From Lachnospiraceae bacterium P6A3 (GTDB lineage: Bacteria > Bacillota > Clostridia > Lachnospirales > Lachnospiraceae): a DNA stretch of 64,000 nucleotides. Below the pieces are notes generated by a model. It had not been told where the DNA came from. It did no database searches and saw nothing but the letters and a program-made list of their open reading frames with translations. The DNA lies in contig JNKP01000004.1 of assembly GCA_000702085.1 (NCBI GenBank), forward strand, positions 124,001 through 188,000, read 5' to 3'. The position numbers and the translations under genes are program-made. Shown here in pieces: positions 42,955 to 52,186 of the stretch (positions are counted from its first letter, which is position 1; each line of letters opens with the position of its first letter).

Positions 42955-43661
42955 CCTCCGAGGTATGCCTTCTTGACGGAGTCGTCATTGAGAAGATCCT
43001 TACCCGTTCCGGTATTTACTATTCTTCCGGTCTCAAGGACATAAGCTCTGTCTGCGATGGAAAGTGCCATCTGAGCGTTCTGTTCAACGAGAAGAATGGT
43101 TGTTCCGGCTTTGTTGAGAGCCTCGATTATCTCAAATATCTGATCTACCAGAATGGGAGCAAGTCCCATGGAAGGCTCGTCCAGCATCATAAGCCTGGGC
43201 TTACTCATAAGAGCTCTTCCCATGGCAAGCATCTGCTGCTCACCGCCCGAAAGCGTTCCGGCCATCTGGCCCTGACGCTCTTTAAGTCTGGGGAAATGCT
43301 CATAAACCATCTCAAGAGTTTCGGGAATCTCGGAAGCAGGTCTGGTATAAGCGCCCATCTCAAGATTTTCCTTAACGGAAAGCTGTGCGAAGACTCTTCT
43401 TCCCTCGGGACAAAGTGCCATTCCTTCGCTTACGACCTTGTGAGGTGCAACTCCGAGAATGCTCTTTCCCTCGAATTCGATGGATCCTTCCCTGGGCTTT
43501 AAAAGTCCGCCCACGGTATTAAGGGTGGTGGATTTTCCGGCACCGTTTGCTCCGATAAGGGTAACGATTTCACCCTCGCCGACTTCAAAGGATACACCCT
43601 TTATCGCATGTATGCTGCCGTAATATACGTGCAGATTTTCAACTTTCAGTACTGTACTCAT
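42951..43661 (-). CDS. livF: Branched-chain amino acid ABC ATPase LivF
   Basis: The 236-aa ATPase has Walker A IGANGAGKST (about 37-46), signature LSGGEQQMLAMGRAL (about 138-152) and Walker B LMMLDEPSMGLAP with the long LivF ending. With LivG it drives uptake of branched-chain amino acids across the membrane. It is the last gene of the liv operon. It is separated from livG by 104 bp containing a 13-bp duplication and small hairpins. Confidence 0.9.
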   Translation of the reverse strand: MSTVLKVENLHVYYGSIHAIKGVSFEVGEGEIVTLIGANGAGKSTTLNTVGGLLKPREGSIEFEGKSILGVAPHKVVSEGMALCPEGRRVFAQLSVKENLEMGAYTRPASEIPETLEMVYEHFPRLKERQGQMAGTLSGGEQQMLAMGRALMSKPRLMMLDEPSMGLAPILVDQIFEIIEALNKAGTTILLVEQNAQMALSIADRAYVLETGRIVNTGTGKDLLNDDSVKKAYLGG

Positions 43662-43670
43662 ACTTTTCTC

Positions 43671-43775
43671 CGCCTAACCTCTGTTTCGATGCCGAAGGCA
43701 TCTTCATTAGGGACGAGATAATGCAGTATGCATTAACTCCAGCGCTAACGCGTAAGCGTTTGCGCCTAACCTCTG
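43671..43775. repeat. Short duplication and palindromes between livG and livF
   Basis: CGCCTAACCTCTG occurs at 43671-43683 and at 43763-43775; the second copy covers the livG stop. Between them lie two short palindromes (GATGCCGAAGGCATC and AATGCAGTATGCATT) and a CGCTAACGCGTAAGCG block. It resembles a small inserted or duplicated intergenic repeat; no gene or site is supported. Confidence 0.5.
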
Positions 43776-44608
43776 TGTGTTCCGAGATATGCTTCAATAA
43801 CCTGAGGATTTCCCTGGATCTGGGAAGGGGTTCCCTTTGCGATTATCCTTCCGAAGTTCAGAACGACTATACTTTCGCAGATTCCCATGACAAGGTTCAT
43901 ATCATGCTCTATGAGAAGAACCGCGATCTGGAACTCATCTCTGATCTTACGGATATTGTTCATAAGTTCTTCGGTCTCGGAGGGGTTCATACCCGCCGCA
44001 GGCTCGTCCAGAAGAAGGAGCTTGGGGCCGGTGGCCAGCGCTCTTACGATCTCAAGTCTGCGCTGTGCTCCGTAGGGAAGTGAATCTGCCGTAACATTTG
44101 CAAGATCCGCCATTCCGAAGATATCCAGAAGCTCAAGAGCCTTTTCGTGAGCCTTCTTTTCTTCCTTCCAGTAATTGGGAAGTCTGAAGATTCCGGCTAC
44201 GGTATGATATCCGATATGGTTATGAAGTCCGATCTTAACATTTTCCTCAACGGTCAGTTTGTCGAACAGTCTTATATTCTGGAATGTTCTTGCGATACCC
44301 ATCTGGTTGACCTGTGAAGGAGTCAGATTGTGGGTATCCTTACCGCCCAGCATGATGGTTCCTCTGGTGGGCTCATATACCTTGGTAAGAAGGTTGAATA
44401 TTGTGGTCTTGCCCGCACCGTTGGGACCGATGAGTCCGCATATCTCCGTAGCACCTATTCCGATGTTGAATTCATCAACCGCTACGAGTCCTCCGAAATC
44501 AATTCCTAAGTGAGCCGCTTCAAGAACAAGGGGCTTTCCGAGGTCTTTTTCGGGAACGAAATTGGGGCTGGGCACATTAACAAGCTTTACTTCGGGAGAC
44601 TTACTCAT
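43766..44608 (-). CDS. livG: Branched-chain amino acid ABC ATPase LivG
   Basis: The 280-aa ATPase has Walker A IGPNGAGKTT (about 59-68), a signature-like block LPYGAQRRLEIVRALATGP (about 175-193) and Walker B LLLLDEPAAGMNP. The long insert between Walker A and signature is typical of LivG. It pairs with LivF. Its start overlaps the livM stop by 1 bp. The 3' end carries the 13-bp unit duplicated before livF. Confidence 0.9.
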   Translation of the reverse strand: MSKSPEVKLVNVPSPNFVPEKDLGKPLVLEAAHLGIDFGGLVAVDEFNIGIGATEICGLIGPNGAGKTTIFNLLTKVYEPTRGTIMLGGKDTHNLTPSQVNQMGIARTFQNIRLFDKLTVEENVKIGLHNHIGYHTVAGIFRLPNYWKEEKKAHEKALELLDIFGMADLANVTADSLPYGAQRRLEIVRALATGPKLLLLDEPAAGMNPSETEELMNNIRKIRDEFQIAVLLIEHDMNLVMGICESIVVLNFGRIIAKGTPSQIQGNPQVIEAYLGTHRG

Positions 44609-45669
44609 TATTTTCTGCCTCCTTTCGATAATTTCATTCGCAATTTCTTGAAGAAGGTATCGATCTTACCGTTCAGTTTCTCGTTATTGGTACCGAGCAT
44701 AACCAGGATGAGGACGATCGCATAAACAAGCATACGGTAGTCGCTGAACTTTCTGAGAAGCTCGGGCAATACGACCAGGACGCCTGCTGCTATGATGGAT
44801 CCCGTCATGTTTCCGATTCCGCCGAGAACTACGAATACCAGAACGAGGATCGAAGTGTTAAAGTCGAATTTCTTGGGAACAAGTGTCGAATAGTTAAGGG
44901 CATATACGGCACCTGCGGCACCTGCCATAGCCGCCGATACGGTGAAGGCAAGCATCTTATATTTCATGGGAGAAAGTCCCATGCTCTCCGCTGCAATCCT
45001 GTTATCCCTGATGGCCATGATGGCACGTCCGGTTCTGGAATTGACCAGGTTCTGGATGATGATCAGGATGATGATCAGGAGAATGATGGCTGCCACAAAT
45101 GTGGAGATCTTTCTGATACCGACCGCTCCCATGGGTCCGTTGATGATGACCTTACCCGTTGCGCTCATTGCAAGGGCAGCGGGATTGTTGAATGCGAAAT
45201 GTACTCCTTTTTCATCGATTCCCACATAGAGACAGTTGAGAATATTTTTAATGATCTCACCGAATGCAAGGGTAACGATGGCAAGGTAGTCGCCGTTAAG
45301 TCTGAGAACGGGGATTCCGATAAGGAAACCTGCGATAGCCGCTATAACCGCAGCAACGATTATGCTTACGATAAGGCTTGAAAGATCCGAAGATCCTGCC
45401 ATTGCGCTGCTTACGATAACCGCAGTGAATGCGCCTACGGACATAAAACCCGCATGTCCGAGAGAAAGCTCTCCGGAGATACCGACCACCAGGTTAAGGG
45501 ATACCGCCATCATCATGTAACATGCAATGGGGATCAGCTGACCCTTAAGCGCACTGGAGATGTTGCCTGTGGATACCAGTGTCTGGAAAACAACGAAAAA
45601 CGCAAGTACTATTCCGTAATTGAGAAATGCCTTTTTGGAAGCCGTGGAGGCTTTATCGAATATCTTCAT
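44608..45669 (-). CDS. livM: Branched-chain amino acid permease LivM
   Basis: The 353-aa permease has about ten hydrophobic segments and the LivM pattern: MMMAVSLNLVVGISGELSLGHAGFM near residue 52-76, and the cytoplasmic loop RAIMAIRDNRIAAESMGLSP (about 215-234), which contacts the ATPases. It forms the transport channel with LivH. It lies 13 bp downstream of livH, with a GGAGGC-type ribosome site. Confidence 0.9.
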   Translation of the reverse strand: MKIFDKASTASKKAFLNYGIVLAFFVVFQTLVSTGNISSALKGQLIPIACYMMMAVSLNLVVGISGELSLGHAGFMSVGAFTAVIVSSAMAGSSDLSSLIVSIIVAAVIAAIAGFLIGIPVLRLNGDYLAIVTLAFGEIIKNILNCLYVGIDEKGVHFAFNNPAALAMSATGKVIINGPMGAVGIRKISTFVAAIILLIIILIIIQNLVNSRTGRAIMAIRDNRIAAESMGLSPMKYKMLAFTVSAAMAGAAGAVYALNYSTLVPKKFDFNTSILVLVFVVLGGIGNMTGSIIAAGVLVVLPELLRKFSDYRMLVYAIVLILVMLGTNNEKLNGKIDTFFKKLRMKLSKGGRK

Positions 45670-45682
45670 CTGCTTTGCCTCC

Positions 45683-46555
45683 TTATACTTTCTCGTGAAT
45701 CTGCTTGCCTAAAAGTCCGGTGGGTCTGAATATCAGTACGACTATCAGAACTCCGAACACTATCGCATCCGCAAGCTCGGATGAGATATAAGCTCTGGCC
45801 AGGATCTCGATGACACCGAGAAGGATTCCTCCGATCATGGCGCCGGGAATGGAACCGATACCTCCGAATACCGCAGCGGTGAAGGCTTTGATTCCGGGAA
45901 GAGATCCGGTTGTAGGCATCAGAGTGGGATATGCCGAGCAGAGAAGAACACCTGCGATTGCTGCAAGTCCCGAACCGATTGCGAATGTAAGTGAAATGGT
46001 GAAGTTAACATTGATGCCCATGAGAGTTGCGGCACCTTTGTCCTCGGATACGGCTCTCATTGCCTTACCTACCTTGGTACGGGTGGTAAACAGAGTGAGA
46101 ATAACCATTATCACGATATTTGCGAAGATAGCTACCAGAGCAACGGGTGAAATCTTGGCTCCGAAGAACTCGATAGCTTCGGCATTTTTGAACATGTCGG
46201 GGAATGCCTTGGGATTTGCTCCCCAGAGAAGAAGTGCTGCATTCTGGAGAAAATAGGACATTCCGATGGCGGTTATAAGAACCGCAAGTGAGGTAGCCGA
46301 ACGAAGAGGCTTGTAAGCCAGTCTCTCGATGGTGATACCCAGGATCGTACAAACGATGATTGCAAGGAGAAGCGCAAGAGGTGCGGGAAGTCCGGCCTTT
46401 GTCATGGCAAAGAAGGAAACATATCCTCCGACCATTATGACATCACCGTGAGCAAAGTTAAGCATCTTGGCAATACCGTAGACCATGGTATATCCAAGTG
46501 CGATTATCGCATATATACTCCCGAGGCTAATGCCGTTGATCAAATGTACAAGCAT
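45683..46555 (-). CDS. livH: Branched-chain amino acid permease LivH
   Basis: The 290-aa permease starts MLVHLINGISLGSIYAIIAL, the normal LivH beginning, and shows GYTMVYGIAKMLNFAHGDVIMVGGY (about 21-45) plus the cytoplasmic loop GKAMRAVSEDKGAATLMGIN (about 163-182). About eight hydrophobic segments are visible. It is the second gene of the operon, after a stem-loop at 46579-46600 that may lower its expression relative to the binding protein. Confidence 0.9.
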   Translation of the reverse strand: MLVHLINGISLGSIYAIIALGYTMVYGIAKMLNFAHGDVIMVGGYVSFFAMTKAGLPAPLALLLAIIVCTILGITIERLAYKPLRSATSLAVLITAIGMSYFLQNAALLLWGANPKAFPDMFKNAEAIEFFGAKISPVALVAIFANIVIMVILTLFTTRTKVGKAMRAVSEDKGAATLMGINVNFTISLTFAIGSGLAAIAGVLLCSAYPTLMPTTGSLPGIKAFTAAVFGGIGSIPGAMIGGILLGVIEILARAYISSELADAIVFGVLIVVLIFRPTGLLGKQIHEKV

Positions 46556-46578
46556 GATGCGTACTCCTTAAAATACAT

Positions 46579-46600
46579 CGGGCGCTTTTGAGGGCGCCCG
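46579..46600 (-). other. Intercistronic stem-loop between livJ and livH
   Basis: CGGGCGC (46579-46585) pairs with GCGCCCG (46594-46600), without a T-run. Such stem-loops after a binding-protein gene often protect the 5' part of an mRNA and so raise binding-protein levels over permease. This is inferred from position. Confidence 0.55.
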
Positions 46601-46614
46601 GTGCTGATTAATTA

Positions 46615-47832
46615 TCACATTCCAACATAAACTCCGTCTTTGATGACAACAGCCTTGGGCTCTTTGTTAACCTGGCCGTTAGCATCCCAAACCATTCCGA
46701 GACCGGTAACACCGTCAGCGGAGAAGTCTGCATCGGTAAATACGGAGATAAGGATCTCACAAAGCTGCTCAGCGCTCATATCGGTAACATCGAGTCCGCC
46801 GTTCTTTGCTGCGTAGAACTCAAGAGCTGCCTTGATAGCGTAAGCACAGTCATATCCGTCAGCTGCGAACTGTGAAGGAACCTCGCCGAACTTAGCGGTG
46901 AACTTCTCTACGAAATTCTTGGTAAGATCGTCGGTAGCGTCAGCTGAGAAAGGAGTGAGGAGCATAACGCCCTCTGCAAGAGAGGTGTCAAATCCCTCGA
47001 TGGTAAGGATTCCGTCCATACCGTCTACACCGAAGAACTTAGGCTCATATCCGATGGAGTCAGCCTGCTTAAGGATAAGAGAAGCGGGGGTGTAGTAGAT
47101 GGGAAGGAATACAAGGTCTGCACCGTTTGACTGAGCATCTCCTACCTGTACGGAGAAGTCGGTGGTGTCATCGGTGAAAGTGGTCTCTGAAACGATCTCA
47201 AGTCCGAGCTCTTCAGCTTTAGCCTTGAAGGTCTGATAGATTCCGGTTGAGTAAGCGTCAGCGTTGTTGTAGATAATAGCAACCTTGGTAGCAAGCTTGT
47301 TATCGAAAATGTACTGAGCTGATGCGGAACCCTGGTTAGGATCTGCGAAGCAAAGCTGGAATACATTGTCCTTGCCTTCGGTTACGGTAGTAGCTGAAGC
47401 TGAAGGGGTGAGCATAAATACTCTGTCAGAGTTAGCCTCTGCAGAAACAGCGATACAGGGAGTGGTGGTAACGGTTCCTGCGATTGCCTGAACGCCCCAG
47501 TCCTGAAGCTGATGATAAGCGTTTACGGACTTCTCTGCATCGTGCTCATCATCCTGAGCCTGAAGTTCGATCTGGAAATCTCCGCCGAGAGCGTTGATCT
47601 CGTCAACAGCGATCTGAGCTCCGTTTACAACGGCATTTCCGTAAATAGCAGCGCCGCCGGTAAGGGGTCCGATAACTCCGAGCTTAAGGGTTCCGGTAAG
47701 TGCTCCGTCTCCGGTAGCTGCAGCGCCGGTTCCGTTTGCTGCGGGAGTGGTAGGCTCGGTAGAGTTACCGCATCCTGCCATAGCCATTACCATGGCTCCT
47801 GCCAGGATAAGTGAAAGCAATTTCTTTTTCAT
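46615..47832 (-). CDS. livJ: Branched-chain amino acid binding lipoprotein LivJ
   Basis: ATG 47832 is preceded by AGGAGG, which decides the start over a longer reading to 47865. The 405-aa product has a lipobox (MAMAGCGNS, Cys22) and a low-complexity Thr/Ala/Gly linker. A type-1 periplasmic binding fold follows, starting LKLGVIGPLTGGAAIYGNA (about 49-67). It delivers leucine, isoleucine, valine or related amino acids to LivHMGF. It is transcribed from a good sigma-A promoter at 47920-47948. Confidence 0.9.
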   Translation of the reverse strand: MKKKLLSLILAGAMVMAMAGCGNSTEPTTPAANGTGAAATGDGALTGTLKLGVIGPLTGGAAIYGNAVVNGAQIAVDEINALGGDFQIELQAQDDEHDAEKSVNAYHQLQDWGVQAIAGTVTTTPCIAVSAEANSDRVFMLTPSASATTVTEGKDNVFQLCFADPNQGSASAQYIFDNKLATKVAIIYNNADAYSTGIYQTFKAKAEELGLEIVSETTFTDDTTDFSVQVGDAQSNGADLVFLPIYYTPASLILKQADSIGYEPKFFGVDGMDGILTIEGFDTSLAEGVMLLTPFSADATDDLTKNFVEKFTAKFGEVPSQFAADGYDCAYAIKAALEFYAAKNGGLDVTDMSAEQLCEILISVFTDADFSADGVTGLGMVWDANGQVNKEPKAVVIKDGVYVGM

Positions 47833-47919
47833 AATATTTCCTCCTGTTACATCAACATATAACAAAACAGCCGAAGGTTACTAACTAATACGTTTAAGCC
47901 CCCTTTGGCTATGAAAAGC

Positions 47920-47948
47920 ATTTTATTAGAAAGAACGCATTTCGTCAA
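47920..47948 (-). promoter_or_regulatory. Sigma-A promoter of the liv operon
   Basis: On the minus strand TTGACG (47948-47943) is followed after 17 nt by TAAAAT (47925-47920). The ATG of livJ is at 47832, giving a leader of about 80 nt with no recognised riboswitch or T-box. Confidence 0.7.
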
Positions 47949-48014
47949 CGGGGAATTATACAAATATTCGTGTATACAATACCAAAATATGTGGCTATTT
48001 TGCCCAATTTCCGC

Positions 48015-48872
48015 CTAATTATTCTTGATAAACAGGATTCCGAGGGTTCCGGGACCGCAATGTGAGGAGATAACCCCTCCCGCCTTGGTCTCAAGAATCT
48101 CCTTGAATACGCCCAGGGATTCAAGGTATTTTCTGACTTCATCCACAATGGCTCTTTCCGAATCACGGACCGTATGAGTAATGAAAACTCTGTCATGGTC
48201 CGCATCAAGAAGTGCTTCCTCAAGATCCGTTGCATATTTCATAACGGCATTTCCGAGACTTCCGCGGTATTTTTTGTTAACACCCATGGCGCCGTCCTTA
48301 ACCGTGATCTCGGGATGAAGCTTTAAGGTTCCTGCAAGAAGTGCGGTTACCGCTGAGCACCTTCCTCCTCTGGACAGATAGGTAAGAGTATCGATGACAA
48401 AGCTTGCCCTTACTCTGGGGATCAGAGCTTCAATTTCTTTAACGATATCCCCGGCTTCTTTTCCCTCAGCTGCCATTTCCGCAGCCTTTATCACCAGGAG
48501 GCCTATTCCGGTGGAAAGATTTGCGGAATCGATGACATGCATATGACCGTTTCCGTTGTCCTCCGAATATATGGATGCCAGATTATAGGTTGAACTCATT
48601 CCGGATGAAATGGTGAAAAGAATGATATCGTCACCGGCTTCAAGTACGGGAGCCGCAGCCTGTTCAAGTCTTTCCGCCGTTATTGCCGCGGTTTTTGGGG
48701 TGGTTTTATTTTCATCCGCCCACTTAAAGATCTCTTTCTGGCCGAGACCCTCGCCGTCGTAATAGCTCTTGTCTCCCATAATGATGCACAGGGGAATGAT
48801 CGTTACCGAATATTTCTTAATAAGCTCTTCGCTCAGATCGCAGGTTGAATCCGCAAAAATCTTTACTCCCAT
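48015..48872 (-). CDS. DegV family fatty-acid-binding protein
   Basis: The 285-aa protein begins MGVKIFADSTCDLSEELIKKY, the DegV signature with the DSTxDL loop. It also has ILFTISSGMSSTYNLAS (about 84-100, SSGLSGTYxxA pattern) and VIDSANLSTGIGLLV. Family members bind fatty acids and act in bacterial fatty-acid kinase systems (FakB). No FakA gene is nearby. It ends the operon that starts with the LicD fusion at 55672; the gap to the upstream membrane protein gene is 14 bp. Confidence 0.85.
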   Translation of the reverse strand: MGVKIFADSTCDLSEELIKKYSVTIIPLCIIMGDKSYYDGEGLGQKEIFKWADENKTTPKTAAITAERLEQAAAPVLEAGDDIILFTISSGMSSTYNLASIYSEDNGNGHMHVIDSANLSTGIGLLVIKAAEMAAEGKEAGDIVKEIEALIPRVRASFVIDTLTYLSRGGRCSAVTALLAGTLKLHPEITVKDGAMGVNKKYRGSLGNAVMKYATDLEEALLDADHDRVFITHTVRDSERAIVDEVRKYLESLGVFKEILETKAGGVISSHCGPGTLGILFIKNN

Positions 48873-48886
48873 TTATTCCTCCAAGA

Positions 48887-50548
48887 TCATTTAATATATA
48901 TTTTGTAATATGTCGTATCCACAACCTCGGATGCGCCATATTCATTTTCAAGATAGTCTATCAGCCAGGACGAAGCCACCACGGCATCAAGCGAACCTTC
49001 ATAGCATTCCACGGCTATCATGTCGGGTGCTCTGTCGGGACGCTCCCTCCAGTACTCGGCATAGCTTTCACCGTACTCTTCCGTCATGATCGTTGTTCCG
49101 TGTCCGATCCGGGCATCCGTATACAGATATGTAACGGCGTCCCCGGTGATCATTACGTAATCCGCACCATCCAGAATCTGCGAAAGCTCTTCATTATCTA
49201 TACGTGCTTTGTTCGCATAAATCCTCTCAAGAATCAGCCATTTCTGAGGCCCCGAAGGAACTCTGGCCTCGGCATCGAATATATTCAGAAGCCTGTTTCT
49301 GGGATTCCCGTATTGGAATATGTTTATCAGTATTACCAACACCGCTCCTGCGGCAAAAAGAAAACGATCAGCCTTACGCCCCGTATCTTCGGGAAGTGCA
49401 AGTGCCATGATCACCGCAAAAAAGACCGTCAGATATTTTGCGGAAGAAAACACGCTCTGATTGCAGGCAACAAGTACCGTCAGGAAAACCGCTCCGCTTC
49501 CTGCTGCATACAGCTGAAGAAGTTTTTTCTCTTCATCTTTATAAGATTTATTTCTTATTCCGTATATCAACGCGATCACGGATATTATCAATATGCATCC
49601 GAAAGTATATTCAACGGGATATACGTCATTCTTAAGCAGGATGTGAAGCGTTCTCCATAAAAAGACCAACGTGAAGGATACAAAAACTGCGGATTCTTTC
49701 TTTTTAAATACCTTGGAAATTAATAATCCGAGTACTGCAAAGCCTACGATGAATATCAGGAGAATTCCCGTGTCCGCAGCATATCCGAAAAGCTTGGATA
49801 ACCCGCCTCCGTGGGTCGTATCGCTGGAAAGCATCATTTTAATGCTGTGTATCAGGCTTCCCACAGACATATATGAAAGGATCCTTACCATATATAATGC
49901 GCCGGATGCTATACATACGGATAAGATTGTGGCAAATTCCCTGCGGCATCCCTTCGACTTTGCAAATACATATACAAATACAAAAACAGCAAAGATCAAT
50001 GAGGGCGGATAAGACATTACGCATATGGATAAGAATATGCCTGCCAGTAAAGACAGTCCGATCCTTTTTTTATTATCTTCCTCGCATTTATCCAAATACA
50101 GTCTGTCGAGACAAGCCAAAGTAAGGACGGATGTCTGATTGATCAGGTTGGAAAACTCCGGTATGCATATGGACTTGGGTGACAGATTTGCATAAAGCAG
50201 GGCGGCAATAAAAGCCTTATCATCCGTCATATGTCTCCCGAGAGCTCTGTACAGCACGTAAGACACGATCAGGTGTATCGCCATTCCGCAGGCTCTTACA
50301 AATACTATCTCACCTTCTCCCGACCGTACAAAAAGTCTGTATATCCACAGGAAGAATTCGATCGCATAACCGGAAGTCTGATGAAGCTCCCACATGTCCT
50401 TAAACAGCAGGTCTCCCTGCAGGAGTCTGTTTCCAATGGCAAAAGCATATCCTTCATCAATGACCCATCCGAAGAAGATCATCTTGAATGCGGAAACAAG
50501 CGTAAGCCCGATCAGTATTATTTTTAATAAAGAAGTTTTTTTCTTCAT
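48887..50548 (-). CDS. Multi-spanning membrane protein (GT-C-like)
   Basis: The 553-aa protein has about ten hydrophobic segments in the N-terminal 400 residues. A soluble C-terminal region begins near RVPSGPQKWLILERIYANKARIDNEE. Near the N-terminus an acidic loop, FGWVIDEGYAFAIGNRLLQGDLLFKDMWELHQTSG-like (about 26-60), resembles the acidic first loop of GT-C glycosyltransferases that use lipid-linked sugars. No family is certain. The start overlaps the neighbouring DUF6020 gene stop by 4 bp. Confidence 0.6.
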   Translation of the reverse strand: MKKKTSLLKIILIGLTLVSAFKMIFFGWVIDEGYAFAIGNRLLQGDLLFKDMWELHQTSGYAIEFFLWIYRLFVRSGEGEIVFVRACGMAIHLIVSYVLYRALGRHMTDDKAFIAALLYANLSPKSICIPEFSNLINQTSVLTLACLDRLYLDKCEEDNKKRIGLSLLAGIFLSICVMSYPPSLIFAVFVFVYVFAKSKGCRREFATILSVCIASGALYMVRILSYMSVGSLIHSIKMMLSSDTTHGGGLSKLFGYAADTGILLIFIVGFAVLGLLISKVFKKKESAVFVSFTLVFLWRTLHILLKNDVYPVEYTFGCILIISVIALIYGIRNKSYKDEEKKLLQLYAAGSGAVFLTVLVACNQSVFSSAKYLTVFFAVIMALALPEDTGRKADRFLFAAGAVLVILINIFQYGNPRNRLLNIFDAEARVPSGPQKWLILERIYANKARIDNEELSQILDGADYVMITGDAVTYLYTDARIGHGTTIMTEEYGESYAEYWRERPDRAPDMIAVECYEGSLDAVVASSWLIDYLENEYGASEVVDTTYYKIYIK

Positions 50549-52185
50549 TTATCAAGATCTGTAACAGTTTCGGATTCTTCTTCGGACTTCTCTGCCTCAG
50601 CCTTTTTTCCGCGCGCAAAGAGAGGAATGAACCATACCGGTATCAGCATAAAGAAGGGATACATATATCTGAAAGCGGAAACCGGTCCGAGAAGATAAGT
50701 TGCCCACAAAGCTCCCGCGGTAATCACAGCCGCGGTATATCCCTTATTACGTCTCTTAATTGCAGCATAAAGCGCAAAAAACAGTGTTATAAACGGGATT
50801 GAAAGCGAAAAAGGCAAACCGGCTATAAGCCCGCTGTGCTCAATCTCACCGATTATCATATCATAAAATCCTTTCACCTCCGGAAGCACGGAAGAAGCAG
50901 TCACAGTATATACATATATGAAGACATTGTCCGTTTCCACATAGCCTCTGGCGGCATACCTGTCGGTGATCGCAGCACCCGGATACCAGAGCTGGACATT
51001 TTGTGTAAGAAACGCATCGATAAATTCGGAAGGATATTTCCTGATCAGGTGCATGTACAGATCCCAGAACGCCGACTTATCAGAATCATACAGCTCGTCG
51101 TTAAAAGAAAACTTAACCGTATCCGCAAGTCTCGGGTTATAAGCTCCTGCCGGCATATACTGTTCCGTTATGAATTTCTCCGGAAGAGTCAGCTCGGCAT
51201 ATCTGTGCACATACACTGCAGCGACCTGATTGATGGGAACGCTTAAAGCCTCGTGCGATTCCGTTTTTTCCACCGAACATGCGGGATATACAAAAGCGGT
51301 AATGATTGCTGAGATTATGACTCCGATCAGGGAAGCAATAAGAGCCTTTTTCATGCCGTCATCTTTTCTCATGAAAAACAAAACAATGACAAGTATAACT
51401 CCCGCAGGAAGAAAATTATTTCTGAGAAGCGATGACAAAGTAAGTGTGATAAATACAAATACGGGATTTACTTTTTCTCCTCTTCCCGCTTTGAGAAGAT
51501 TCAAAACAAGTAACATGACCGCACATGAAAACAAAACATCCTTCGTCATCTGTACGGAGAATACGCTGAATGCGGGATACAGGGAATAAAACAGAATCGT
51601 AAGAACAGGAAGGGGCCATCTGCATCCCTCTCGGATCTCACATCTTACAACAAATGCACAGATGACAGACACTATTACGATCTGGAAAATACAATATATA
51701 ACAAGGCCGTAAGGATGAGGCACTCCCCACCACTCAAGAGCCAGGAAAAAGTTCCATATAAGTGTGTGCAAAACGGGGTGATGATTTGAAAGAGGAAGAA
51801 CACCGTAAGCCTGAAGAGTCTGCCATTCGGAATCATATCCCAGTATTCCGGGGAAATACGCAAGCAGTGCAAGTGCGGAAGATGCAGAGGCCATAACAAA
51901 AGCAATAATGGGAAAAGCTTTATATATTCCGGGAATTTCTTCCTCCGGATATGCTTCCTTTTCTGCGATTTTTCCGATGATCTTTCCGATAAATGCAAAT
52001 ACGAGCAAAAGAGGAATAAACAAAAAGAGGAACACCGCTATGTTTTCTTTGGGTGCCCTCAAAAGACCGGAGACCGAATTGTAATTATATACGCTTCGTC
52101 CGATTGTTATGATTCCTGCTAAACAGAATGAGAAAAAAACTTCGGAGATTCCGATAAAACGATTTTTCTTAACAGATGCTTCCAA
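50545..52185 (-). CDS. DUF6020-type membrane protein
   Basis: The 546-aa protein has about twelve hydrophobic segments and an acidic, His-containing loop (GYDSEWQTLQAYGVLPLSNHHPVLHT, about residues 120-145). That loop mirrors the loop of the 2234-4045 protein, so the two are paralogues. It ends with an acidic tail (ESETVTDLDK). An enzyme that builds or transfers lipid-linked sugars is plausible but not shown. It lies between the TcdA and GT-C-like genes in one operon. Confidence 0.65.
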   Translation of the reverse strand: MEASVKKNRFIGISEVFFSFCLAGIITIGRSVYNYNSVSGLLRAPKENIAVFLFLFIPLLLVFAFIGKIIGKIAEKEAYPEEEIPGIYKAFPIIAFVMASASSALALLAYFPGILGYDSEWQTLQAYGVLPLSNHHPVLHTLIWNFFLALEWWGVPHPYGLVIYCIFQIVIVSVICAFVVRCEIREGCRWPLPVLTILFYSLYPAFSVFSVQMTKDVLFSCAVMLLVLNLLKAGRGEKVNPVFVFITLTLSSLLRNNFLPAGVILVIVLFFMRKDDGMKKALIASLIGVIISAIITAFVYPACSVEKTESHEALSVPINQVAAVYVHRYAELTLPEKFITEQYMPAGAYNPRLADTVKFSFNDELYDSDKSAFWDLYMHLIRKYPSEFIDAFLTQNVQLWYPGAAITDRYAARGYVETDNVFIYVYTVTASSVLPEVKGFYDMIIGEIEHSGLIAGLPFSLSIPFITLFFALYAAIKRRNKGYTAAVITAGALWATYLLGPVSAFRYMYPFFMLIPVWFIPLFARGKKAEAEKSEEESETVTDLDK

Positions 52186-52186
52186 T

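Noticed and set aside
47833-47919. Riboswitch or T-box in the liv leader
   Set aside because: The leader is about 80 nt and shows no T-box motif or known riboswitch core.
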